From CAISDA01 sp050258555 (GTDB taxonomy: Bacteria > Bacteroidota > Ignavibacteria > UBA10030 > UBA8401): a DNA stretch of 12,314 nucleotides. The notes under the pieces are model-generated. The model was not told the DNA's origin. It was given only the letters and a program-made list of their open reading frames with translations, and did no database searches. The DNA lies in contig JBLMZA010000069.1 of NCBI GenBank assembly GCA_050258555.1, forward strand, positions 1 to 12,314, written 5' to 3'. Both the position numbers and the translations under genes were made by a program. Shown here in pieces: positions 1-6,532 of the stretch (position 1 is the stretch's first letter; each line of letters opens with the position of its first letter).

Positions 1-8
1 TTCTGCAG

Positions 9-20
9 ATGATTAATCAT
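9..20. promoter_or_regulatory. 12-bp perfect palindrome upstream of the GH5 gene
   Basis: The sequence ATGATTAATCAT is a perfect 12-base palindrome about 110 bases before the GH5 start codon. A run of seven T follows at 37-43. It could be a binding site for a dimeric regulator, or part of the end of a gene to the left of the window. A 12-bp AT-rich palindrome can also arise by chance. The rest of 1-131 shows no convincing promoter or ribosome-binding site. Confidence 0.2.
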
Positions 21-131
21 AGATTTTCAGGATAAATTTTTTTCGCTCATCGGAAATGCCAGTGATCATCTCCAGGGTCGTCTGTGTGATGTGATCGATA
101 GACACTTCCACACCGACGATCATTTACCTCT

Positions 132-1271
132 ATGACTTTCTTCAATCGTTTCGCCGCTTCAGCTCTGCTTCTGCTTGCCGTCGGAATTCTTTCATGCTCG
201 CCCGAACACGTCAGCAGTTCGACCGACAACGGACTTGCCTCGGACACAACAGGCATGAAGACCGCCTCGGCGGGAATCCTGGATATGGGAACAGGATTCA
301 ACCTGGGCAACACATTCGATCTCGCCGCAAATTCGACAGCGATCGAAAACATCCGGCCCATCATCGATCTCTATTATCAAGCCGGCATGCGGCACATCCG
401 CATCCCAACGACATGGATGGAAGGATACGGCGGCAATACACTTGCCAATGCAAACGGAACCGTCAATTTCCAACACCCGCGCTTTCTCCAGCTGGAAGCC
501 GTGATTCAGTATGCGTTGCAGCGTAAGATGTATGTGGTGCTGAATGCGCATCATGAGCACTGGCTTAAGGACAACTACGACGGCTCGGCGCATTATGATT
601 CAGTCTTCACGACGCTGTGGCGGGGCATTGCCGATCACTTTAAGACCTATTCCGATCATCTCATCTTCGAAGTGCTCAATGAACCCGATGGCACCATGGG
701 CGATTGGAACGGCGGTCCGACGCCGAACGATCCCAAAGCGCTGGCTTTGACTCGGAAGATCAATGAGGTTGGCTATCGTGCAATCAGGTCCGCAGGCGGA
801 AACAATATGAAGCGGGTCATCATGGTATCCACCAATGGCATGGGAAACCAATCGCAGATCGAAGAGGTGTATCCATCCACGTCATCGCTGCCGGGAGGAG
901 GAACGGATCAGTATCTTGCGATACAGGTTCACACGTATGATCCCTGGTCATTCTGCGGTGAAACCGGTCAGAATTCGGCATATCCCGGAACCACGGCCAT
1001 CATCAACGCCGTCGATCTTGTTTCGATCCATGCACAGAAGCTCGGTGTTCCCATTAACTACGGCGAGTTCGGCGTAGGGCGAAAAACCAACTCTCTTCGC
1101 AATGCAGAGGCCGTGAGGGAATACTACCGGGCGGTCCGTCTTTCTGCCCTGAGCAGGAACATGTCCGTCACACCATGGGACGACCGCGGATGGTTCGCTC
1201 TGATCACCAAGAACACTGCAGGCAGCTATGAGTTTCTCTATAATATCGTCCCATCGATGATGGCGCCATAA
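132..1271 (+). CDS. Glycoside hydrolase family 5 (cellulase-like) lipoprotein
   Basis: This is a predicted surface or periplasmic endo-beta-glycanase of GH5, a retaining (beta/alpha)8-barrel enzyme that cuts beta-1,4-linked polysaccharides such as cellulose, mannan or related glucans. The 379-residue product has a hydrophobic N-terminus followed by a lipobox, ILSC, with Cys22 as the likely lipidated residue. A Ser/Thr-rich linker runs to about residue 48. Family motifs occur in order: GFNLGN (55-60), HIRIP (88-92), LNAHHEHW (137-144), FEVLNEP (179-185) with Glu184 as acid/base, VHTYDPW (266-272), and INYGEFG (308-314) with Glu312 as nucleophile. The C-terminal GWFALI (353-358) completes the barrel. 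All catalytic positions I can check are intact. There is no carbohydrate-binding module, dockerin or T9SS domain, so cell attachment would be by lipid anchor. The ATG at 132 is chosen because it gives the complete lipoprotein signal; no good Shine-Dalgarno sequence precedes it. Exact substrate is unknown. Confidence 0.93.
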   Translation: MTFFNRFAASALLLLAVGILSCSPEHVSSSTDNGLASDTTGMKTASAGILDMGTGFNLGNTFDLAANSTAIENIRPIIDLYYQAGMRHIRIPTTWMEGYGGNTLANANGTVNFQHPRFLQLEAVIQYALQRKMYVVLNAHHEHWLKDNYDGSAHYDSVFTTLWRGIADHFKTYSDHLIFEVLNEPDGTMGDWNGGPTPNDPKALALTRKINEVGYRAIRSAGGNNMKRVIMVSTNGMGNQSQIEEVYPSTSSLPGGGTDQYLAIQVHTYDPWSFCGETGQNSAYPGTTAIINAVDLVSIHAQKLGVPINYGEFGVGRKTNSLRNAEAVREYYRAVRLSALSRNMSVTPWDDRGWFALITKNTAGSYEFLYNIVPSMMAP

Positions 1272-1403
1272 GTCGGTGTGAACCGCGAAGCGGAAAGTGA
1301 AGACGTTCTACCGTGACGGTTAGCTCCGCCGGGTTGATACTGGTTTTCGGTAATTGTGTTATCACAGGATCCCGAGCACACCATCACTCGTAGCCGAGAC
1401 CGG

Positions 1404-2237
1404 TCATGCCCGGTCGATCGTCACCGATGTCATCGTGAGCGAGCCGCCCACGGGCGCATCGTTGAAGAGCGTCACGGCTTCGCCCTCCTCCTTCAGCGCG
1501 AGCGCGTAGAGCAGCGGCAGAAAATGTTCGGGCGTCGGAACGGCTAGGCGGAACGCCTCGCCCTGGGACTTGTAATCGATGAGCTGCTGGTGGTCGCCGC
1601 TTATGATCGCATGCTTCATCTTTTCGCTCGCCTCCACGGCCCAGTCGAACGCGAAGCCCGGCTCCTCGAGCTTCTCCCACGAAAGCAGGCCGAGATTGTG
1701 CACCATGTTGCCGCTGCCGATGATGAGCACGCCCTTCGAGCGAAGCGGCGCCAACTCCTTCGCAAGCTCGTAATGATACTGCGCCGCCTCAAAACGGTCC
1801 AGGCTCATCTGTATGACCGGCACATCCGCCTCGGGATACAGGTGCTTCACCACGCTCCAGCATCCGTGGTCGAGCCCCCACCGCAGGTCGAGCCCCACCG
1901 CGGCTCTCACAACCGTATCGCGCACCGCTTCGGCCAGGACGGGACTTCCCGGCGCGGGATACTCGACCGCATACAGCTCGCGCGGGAAGCCGCCGAAATC
2001 ATGGATGGTCGGCGGGTTCTCCATCGCCGTAACGTGCGTGCCGCGCGTCTCCCAATGCGCCGAAACGCAGAGGATCGCATTGGGCTTCGGCAGCGTGCTT
2101 CCCAGCTTTTCCCACGACTCGGTAAAGCTGTTGTCCTCGATGGCGTTCATCGGACTGCCGTGCCCCACGAAGAGCACGGGCATTTTGTCCGTCTTCCCGA
2201 ATGAGCCGGTCATCGACTCGAGCTCTTTCATTTTCAT
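1404..2237 (-). CDS. Extradiol ring-cleavage dioxygenase, YgiD/DODA (LigB) family
   Basis: The 277-residue product is a non-haem metal extradiol dioxygenase of the LigB class III fold, closest in pattern to E. coli YgiD (4,5-DOPA dioxygenase) and plant DODA, which open catechol-type rings. Motifs: PVLFVGHGSPMNA (20-32, metal ligand His26), VSAHWETRG (58-66, His61), TIHDFGGFP (77-85), GLDHGCW (121-127, His124), IGSGNMVHN (173-181, His180) and PTPEHFLPL (234-242, His238). Length matches the family (about 260-280). The frame is open further upstream to 2360, but the start at 2237 is preferred: AAAGGA lies 6-7 bases before it, the upstream extension is Arg-rich and unlike the family, and the domain begins a few residues later. 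It lies 124 bases after the PP2C gene on the same strand, so co-transcription is possible but not shown. A small inverted repeat, GACCGG/CCGGTC, covers its stop codon without a T-run. Cytoplasmic. The true substrate is uncertain. Confidence 0.93.
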   Translation of the reverse strand: MKMKELESMTGSFGKTDKMPVLFVGHGSPMNAIEDNSFTESWEKLGSTLPKPNAILCVSAHWETRGTHVTAMENPPTIHDFGGFPRELYAVEYPAPGSPVLAEAVRDTVVRAAVGLDLRWGLDHGCWSVVKHLYPEADVPVIQMSLDRFEAAQYHYELAKELAPLRSKGVLIIGSGNMVHNLGLLSWEKLEEPGFAFDWAVEASEKMKHAIISGDHQQLIDYKSQGEAFRLAVPTPEHFLPLLYALALKEEGEAVTLFNDAPVGGSLTMTSVTIDRA

Positions 2238-2361
2238 GAGTATTCCTTTTGAAGTTGAAGATGAGCCGGTGGCGGCGCAGGTCCCTGGGAGTCGCCGTTG
2301 TTTCTTCGGCCGCGAAGTACGATTCCGGCGGCACAGTATGAACGAACGACGTCGGTGCACT

Positions 2362-3429
2362 TCACCTCACGTGATCAACCGACAGCACAAGCAGCGTCAG
2401 GTCATCCTCGCTGTAGCTCAGGCCGTACTCGTTCACCGCCTTGACGATGGAATCGCGTACGGCTTCGGCTCGCCGGCCGCATTGCCGGATGACCACATCC
2501 TTCAGCCGCGGGGCGCCGAACATTTCGCCCTTCTTGTCGCGCAATTCGATCACGCCATCGGTGTACATCGCCACGAAATCCCCGTCGCGCAGCGCGACCG
2601 CTCCTTCACCATAGGAGAATTCCGGCGCCGCGCCGAGCGGAACGCCGCCTTCCGAGAGTTCGGCGCACGACCCGTCCGCGTGCACAAGGATGGGCGCCGT
2701 ATGGCCCGCATTCGCATAGACCAATTGCTTTTTGTCGGCATCGAGCACGGCGTAGAAGAGCGTGATAAGATTGGCAGGACCGAAATTCCTGAACATGAAC
2801 TTGTTGATCAGGTCGCAGAGGGCGCCCGGAGACGGGTATTCGCGCGAAAGGAAACGCAGCGCCGCCTGGAAGTTCGAGATGAGCAGCGCCGCCGGAACGC
2901 CATGCCCGGTCGCGTCCGCAATGCACAGCGCAAGCTGCGTGTCGCTGAGGCGGATGACGTCATAGCAGTCGCCGCCGACGTTGCTAGCCGGAAGCCATGT
3001 CGCAGCGAACTCGACCCCTTCCACCTTCGGCATGACAGTCGGCATCAATGCCGACTGGATATTCCGCGCGATCCGGTTCTCGCGCTCCAGAGACGACTTG
3101 AGCTCCGAGATCACAAGCGATATGGAGACGAAGAAGCCGAGCATGACGAGGGCGTTCCAGTATGGAACCACGGGATGCGAATACGAACGCGAGACAAGCA
3201 CGTCGGCCGCAAACCAGATGATGGCGCTGGCGAGCGAGACGCCCAGCCCCTCCCATTTTGAGAGGAACCATGCCGCAACGCTCACCGGAAGAACGTAAAA
3301 GACCGAGACGGAGACTTCGGTGCCGGTCACATAGTCGATGACGCCGATCATCGCCGCAAGCAGGTATGCCAGCACGGCAATGAACGCGCGCGGCATGTGT
3401 TCGATCCTGATGAAGGTGTACATTTCCAC
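2362..3429 (-). CDS. Membrane-anchored PP2C/SpoIIE-type (RsbU-like) serine phosphatase
   Basis: The 355-residue product has about four transmembrane helices (roughly 15-32, 40-56, 62-80, 92-108), a short helical linker (109-135) and a PPM-type SpoIIE phosphatase domain to the end. This N-terminal four-helix arrangement is also found ahead of phosphatase, GGDEF and kinase domains in other bacteria. Phosphatase motifs with metal-binding Asp: GGDCYD (152-157), ADATGHGVPAA (171-181), AGHTAPIL (241-248), YTDGVIE (289-295) and SEDDLTLL (340-347). All are intact. Such proteins usually dephosphorylate an anti-anti-sigma (STAS) protein in a partner-switching stress or envelope response, but no STAS or RsbW-like gene is in the window. 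The start is a GTG at 3429 with GAGG five bases upstream; an in-frame ATG two codons later is an alternative. A TATAAA-like box (3467-3472) lies about 40 bases upstream, and a hairpin terminator separates it from the kinase gene, so it probably has its own promoter. Confidence 0.93.
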   Translation of the reverse strand: MEMYTFIRIEHMPRAFIAVLAYLLAAMIGVIDYVTGTEVSVSVFYVLPVSVAAWFLSKWEGLGVSLASAIIWFAADVLVSRSYSHPVVPYWNALVMLGFFVSISLVISELKSSLERENRIARNIQSALMPTVMPKVEGVEFAATWLPASNVGGDCYDVIRLSDTQLALCIADATGHGVPAALLISNFQAALRFLSREYPSPGALCDLINKFMFRNFGPANLITLFYAVLDADKKQLVYANAGHTAPILVHADGSCAELSEGGVPLGAAPEFSYGEGAVALRDGDFVAMYTDGVIELRDKKGEMFGAPRLKDVVIRQCGRRAEAVRDSIVKAVNEYGLSYSEDDLTLLVLSVDHVR

Positions 3430-3573
3430 ATTGGCCTCGCAGCGCCGATCTTCCCCTCTTCCGCCATTTATACATGCACAAACATGCCGCCTGGAAAAAA
3501 CGTTTCTGGTGCCGGCAGCATGCGGAAGCGTCTATGAGAAGAAAGGGCATGCCATCGTGTTGTCGCAGGAATC

Positions 3574-3592
3574 AAAAAGACGCTAACGCGTC
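3574..3592 (-). terminator. Compact hairpin plus T-run at the end of the sugar operon
   Basis: Read on the minus strand, GACGC-GTTA-GCGTC forms a 5-bp GC-rich stem with a 4-base loop, followed directly by TTTTT. The hairpin overlaps the stop codon of the PfkB kinase gene, whose TAG spans the loop and second arm. The stem is short for an intrinsic terminator, but the adjoining T-run and the position fit one. It would end the isomerase-aldolase-kinase transcript before the phosphatase gene. Confidence 0.5.
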
Positions 3593-4584
3593 AACAATTC
3601 CCTGATCGTCTTCATGCTGACGGCGCCGCCGGTTGAGGTGGGATTTTTGAGATTGAAATGGGCGCTGGCATGGGCGGTCAAGAGCATGTCCTTCACGGAA
3701 AGGTTCTCGTGCACGCCGTAAAGAATCCCTGCGCAAAACGCATCCCCCGCCCCGACGGTCCCCTTGATGTCCTCGGGACACATCGGTATCGACGGCTCGT
3801 AGTGATACGCTCCCTGTGCGTTCATGCAGAGTGCGCCTTCGGGAAAATGGATCACGAGCTGCCGAGTGACGCCGCAGCGCATGATCGCTTCAGCGGCGCT
3901 CTTCAGATGACCGGGATCGATGACGCCCTTTGTGCGGATGTCGATGCCGGTGATGCGCTCGGCTTCGACTTCGTTGATCGTCAAGTAATCAACGTATTTC
4001 AGAGATGGCAGGATGATGTCTTTGTAGCGCGCACTGTCCTCCGAAACGACGTCCACCGATGTCGCATATCCCTTGGACTTGAGGAGGGACAATACTTTTG
4101 CGGCTTTCGTGCCGAATTCCATGTCGGGCGCGTCCAGCGCATCGAGCAGCAGCAGATAGCCGAGATGAAAGATCCTGGCATTCGTGTCGATGCGTTCGAA
4201 ATAGGTTTCATCGAGAAACTGATTCGCGCCCCTGTAATGGAAAAACGTCCGCTTCCCGTTCGACTTCACGGTCATCACGTCGGTGTACGATGTCATCGCC
4301 TTGTCGGTGACGCTGATCATCGACGTGTCGATGCCCTCGCACTCGAGCCTGTCGATGATCCGCCGCCCGGTTTCGTCGGTTCCCACAAGCCCCATCGCAT
4401 AGAGCGGTATGCCTGCATCGAACCTGGCGAGATCCACGAGACAATTATGCACTGCACCGCCCGGACAGGCCTGAATGGTTTCGATATTCGCCAGCATTCC
4501 TTCCTGCGGCAGAAGATCGATGATCTTGACGTAATCCATGATCAGATTGCCGCCGGAAATGATGCCCTTTCTCATCGCCTCCAT
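3583..4584 (-). CDS. PfkB-family sugar (ketose) kinase
   Basis: The 333-residue product is a cytoplasmic ribokinase/PfkB-family kinase that transfers phosphate from ATP to a sugar hydroxyl. Seen: the N-terminal sugar-binding strand ISGGNLIMDYVKI (9-21), the first family signature around PGGAVHN (41-47) and AMGLVGTDETG (63-73), the ATP-side NEVEAERITG (204-213), and the second signature GTVGAGDAFCAG (275-286) with anion-hole GAG and catalytic base Asp281. Length is typical. The start at 4584 lies four bases after the aldolase stop; AAGG inside the aldolase end is 11 bases upstream. An ATG three codons later is possible. Last gene of a three-gene operon with an aldose isomerase and a ketose-bisphosphate aldolase. 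That context argues for phosphorylation of a ketose (for example xylulose, fructose or tagatose) rather than a nucleoside. Whether it phosphorylates C1 or C5/C6 cannot be read from sequence. Confidence 0.92.
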   Translation of the reverse strand: MEAMRKGIISGGNLIMDYVKIIDLLPQEGMLANIETIQACPGGAVHNCLVDLARFDAGIPLYAMGLVGTDETGRRIIDRLECEGIDTSMISVTDKAMTSYTDVMTVKSNGKRTFFHYRGANQFLDETYFERIDTNARIFHLGYLLLLDALDAPDMEFGTKAAKVLSLLKSKGYATSVDVVSEDSARYKDIILPSLKYVDYLTINEVEAERITGIDIRTKGVIDPGHLKSAAEAIMRCGVTRQLVIHFPEGALCMNAQGAYHYEPSIPMCPEDIKGTVGAGDAFCAGILYGVHENLSVKDMLLTAHASAHFNLKNPTSTGGAVSMKTIRELLTR

Positions 4585-4588
4585 GCGA

Positions 4589-5455
4589 TCACGCCTTCCC
4601 GTGGCTGCCGAACACGCGCATCTGTTCGGCTACAACAGTGCCGACGCTTTCCCGTATCTGCAGCATGATATCCGGGTATGCATTGTATTTGAGTTCCACA
4701 TCCGTGCTGCCGACGGCGTTTTTTAACGTGTCGATGGCGGCCTGCGCCATGCCGGTAAAGAAGTTGATCTTCGCGATCCCCAGGCCGATGGCTTTCCTGA
4801 AGTCATCGTCCGGTATCCCGGAACCTCCGTGAAGGACCAGCGGGATGCCGGTTTTTTTGCTGATCGCCTCCAGCCGCTCGAAATCGAGTTTCGGCACGCC
4901 TCTGTATTTCCCATGCGCGTTGCCGATGGCGACGGCGAGGGCGTCGATGCCGGTCCGCCTGACGAAATCCTCGGCCTGGGCGGGATCCGTATACAGATCG
5001 GGATTCACCGTGCCCATCAGTTCCCCGCCTTCGGAACCGCCCACGGCCCCGAGCTCGGCCTCGACGGAAACATTGACGGCATGACAGAGCGTTGCGATCT
5101 CCCGTGTCTGTGCGACGTTTTCTTCGTAGGCGAGATGGGAACCGTCGAACATCACCGACGTGAATCCGCAGCGAACGGCCTTCACCACCGTTTCAAATGT
5201 CAACCCGTGATCGAGGTTCAGAGCGATCGGAACGCCCGAGCGCTGAGCGCGCCTGAGTATCGCCGGAGTGATCACGTCCATGTCGACGTATGTGAGATGG
5301 ACTTCCGCAAGATTAAGTATGACCGGCGAGCGCATCCGTTCGGCCGCGCCCACGACGGCTTCAAGAAACTCGGTGTTAATGACGTTAAAGGCGCCGACGG
5401 CGTAGTTGTTTTGTGCGGCAGGTGCGAGGATGTCTCGTAAATTGACTAAACCCAT
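4589..5455 (-). CDS. Class II (Zn-dependent) ketose-bisphosphate aldolase, GatY/KbaY/Fba superfamily
   Basis: The 288-residue cytoplasmic enzyme is a TIM-barrel class II aldolase expected to cleave a phosphorylated ketose to dihydroxyacetone phosphate and an aldehyde. Motifs: GAFNVIN (21-27), LNLDHG (79-84, catalytic Asp82 and Zn ligand His83), SVMFDGS (100-106), VEAELGAVGG (131-140), IGNAHGKY (177-184, His181) and LVLHGGSGIPDDD (206-218, His209). Two places differ from the usual family. The flexible-loop motif reads GGSEGG instead of GGxED, and the phosphate-side motif reads KINFFTG (229-235) where the characterised enzymes have an acidic residue after the Thr (NTD or ATE). This suggests a subfamily with a different substrate, possibly a ketose monophosphate. 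The start is three bases after the isomerase stop; the ribosome-binding site is weak, which suggests translational coupling. Length matches GatY/KbaY (about 285). Confidence 0.93.
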   Translation of the reverse strand: MGLVNLRDILAPAAQNNYAVGAFNVINTEFLEAVVGAAERMRSPVILNLAEVHLTYVDMDVITPAILRRAQRSGVPIALNLDHGLTFETVVKAVRCGFTSVMFDGSHLAYEENVAQTREIATLCHAVNVSVEAELGAVGGSEGGELMGTVNPDLYTDPAQAEDFVRRTGIDALAVAIGNAHGKYRGVPKLDFERLEAISKKTGIPLVLHGGSGIPDDDFRKAIGLGIAKINFFTGMAQAAIDTLKNAVGSTDVELKYNAYPDIMLQIRESVGTVVAEQMRVFGSHGKA

Positions 5456-5458
5456 ATG

Positions 5459-6142
5459 TTATCGTATGAACTTTCTGTAATCGTTGCACAAGAGGTAGTG
5501 AGGAAGAACGTCCTCCTCGATGGCCGGGAAGCGCCCCATCGTTTCATAAAATCTGTTGTCCGCATTGTCGTCGTTCACCATCGATACTTCGCCGACCATC
5601 ACTTTTCCCTTTTTCTTTTCGCCGTAGAACCGGTGGTACAGTCCCTGGGGAAGCGTAATGCTCTGTCCCGGCGTGAGTTTGACGGAGCCGCCGGCCCTGA
5701 TTGTTTTTCTCTGTCCGTCGATGGAGACCGCGATCTCCTTTTTGGAAAACTCCTCGTTTTTTGTGGAGCCATAGAGTTGGATGACAAGATTGCCGCCGCC
5801 GCGGTTGATGATGTCCTCCATTTTATTCCAGTGGAAATGCATCGGGGTGACCTGCTCCTCTTCGACGATCATGATTTTTTCCGCGTATGTCTTCGGGTAG
5901 CGCGTGCTCTTCAGCTTCCCGTTGCGGAAGGTAAACAGGAGCAGTCCCGTCTTCCTGAAATCGCCGGTGCCGAAATCGGTGATGTCCCAGCCCAGGCCGA
6001 GATCGAAGATTTCCTGCGCGCTTTTTTTGTGCTTCTTCCAGTCGGCGATGGTGTAATAGGCGAAGTCGGGCATCTGGAATTTCATCGACGTGAAAAACCC
6101 GACCGCCTCTTGCAGGATGGAATTAATTTCAGAACGTTTCAT
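5459..6142 (-). CDS. D-lyxose isomerase-family sugar isomerase (cupin)
   Basis: The 227-residue product matches in length and motifs the cupin-fold D-lyxose ketol-isomerases (E. coli O157 Z5688 and B. subtilis YdaE type), which interconvert D-lyxose and D-xylulose and often also D-mannose and D-fructose. The metal site is visible: TPMHFHWNKMED (99-110) gives His102, His104 and Glu109, and LPQGLYHRFYGE (164-175) gives His170. Other conserved parts are WDITDFGTGDF (52-62), YAEKIMIVEEEQ (86-97) and VNDDNADNRFY (200-210). The frame stays open upstream to 6253, but the ATG at 6142 gives the family length and the usual MKRSEIN-type N-terminus; the extra 37 residues look non-coding. No strong Shine-Dalgarno sequence is present. 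First gene of the operon with aldolase and kinase, so it likely makes the ketose that the kinase then phosphorylates. D-lyxose is a guess from the family; the native sugar may differ. Confidence 0.93.
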   Translation of the reverse strand: MKRSEINSILQEAVGFFTSMKFQMPDFAYYTIADWKKHKKSAQEIFDLGLGWDITDFGTGDFRKTGLLLFTFRNGKLKSTRYPKTYAEKIMIVEEEQVTPMHFHWNKMEDIINRGGGNLVIQLYGSTKNEEFSKKEIAVSIDGQRKTIRAGGSVKLTPGQSITLPQGLYHRFYGEKKKGKVMVGEVSMVNDDNADNRFYETMGRFPAIEEDVLPHYLLCNDYRKFIR

Positions 6143-6182
6143 AGGGATTGATAGTTGGTTTTCACCGCGGTTCGAACGCTGT

Positions 6183-6210
6183 TTCGTATCTATGGCGATA
6201 ATAATACGAA
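6183..6210. promoter_or_regulatory. Inverted repeat TTCGTAT-N14-ATACGAA, possible operator
   Basis: Two perfect 7-base arms (6183-6189 and 6204-6210) have centres 21 bp apart, two helical turns, as in many dimeric repressor or activator sites. It lies 41-68 bases upstream of the isomerase start and overlaps TATTAT sequences that could be its -10 box. A regulator of the isomerase-aldolase-kinase operon could bind here; no regulator gene is in the window. Confidence 0.3.
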
Positions 6211-6238
6211 CCTTTTTCCACAAATGACAGCGCCGGCC

Positions 6239-6266
6239 GGAAGAGTGCCGCATCGATGTTCATCAT
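6239..6266. repeat. 28-bp interspersed repeat, copy 1
   Basis: This 28-base sequence begins GGAAGAGTGCCGCATCGATG and ends TTCATCAT. An identical copy is at 7636-7663 in the same orientation. It contains the 8-bp palindrome CATCGATG. Just upstream, both copies also have ACAGCG followed by a short CG-rich spacer of different length. It is non-coding and lies 266 bases before the 6533 gene and about 96 bases upstream of the isomerase start. Confidence 0.8.
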
Positions 6267-6532
6267 GGAAAATGCCACTTAATGATTGGAACGATGTGTG
6301 TATATTGCCGCCGCTGCAATTCGATTCCTTTTGCCGTGCGATGCTCAGAATCCCGCCGCGGCTCCGGCCTTCCCGACATAGCCGACCCAATGGATGGTAC
6401 AAATACTAAGGGGAATTATTTCGTCTCCTCAGCCTTTATTGCGTGTGATTTTAGCCGATAATCCGAAGATATCGAATCATCTGCTTTGTGATTCGCCCAC
6501 TGGTTCATTCCACGCACCCAGAAAGGTTTCTC

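Larger units (their letters stand above)
6143..6532. other. Divergent intergenic region (390 bases)
   Basis: This gap separates the minus-strand sugar operon from the plus-strand T9SS protein gene, so it should hold both promoters. It contains an inverted repeat at 6183-6210 and the first copy of a 28-bp repeat at 6239-6266. It also contains AT-rich stretches, such as TATTATTAT on the minus strand near 6198-6206, that could be -10 elements. No complete -35/-10 pair with normal spacing, or Bacteroidota-type TTTG/TAnnTTTG pair, is convincing. No gene is supported in it. Near its right end, AAAGG at 6522-6526 serves the 6533 start codon. Confidence 0.6.

Noticed and set aside
1272..1403. Search for a terminator between the convergent GH5 and dioxygenase genes
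   Set aside because: Only very short stems (CCGC-GAA-GCGG near 1283 and ACCGT-G-ACGGT near 1310) are present and none is followed by T residues.
1398..1415. Inverted repeat GACCGG/CCGGTC at the dioxygenase stop as a terminator
   Set aside because: The stem is 6 bp with no T-run on the minus strand side, so it is not distinguishable from chance in GC-rich coding sequence.
2238..2360. N-terminal extension of the dioxygenase
   Set aside because: The extension is Arg/Ser-rich, absent from the family, and a good ribosome-binding site precedes the internal start at 2237.
1813..3261. 482-codon open frame on the plus strand
   Set aside because: It lies opposite the dioxygenase and phosphatase genes, crosses both and the gap between them, and its product is Arg/His-rich with no domain. 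The minus-strand genes have full family motifs.
3467..3497. Minus-strand promoter for the phosphatase (TTTCCA, 19-base spacer, TATAAA)
   Set aside because: The -35 match is poor and the spacing long, so it is mentioned only as a hint in the gene entry.
3658..4668. 336-codon open frame on the plus strand
   Set aside because: It is antisense to the PfkB kinase and spans the kinase/aldolase junction, with no recognisable domain.
6190..6402. Small minus-strand frame sharing a DEHRCGTLP peptide with a frame at 7455-7712
   Set aside because: The shared peptide is only the translation of the 28-bp DNA repeat. The frames differ elsewhere and the second lies over the end of a real gene.
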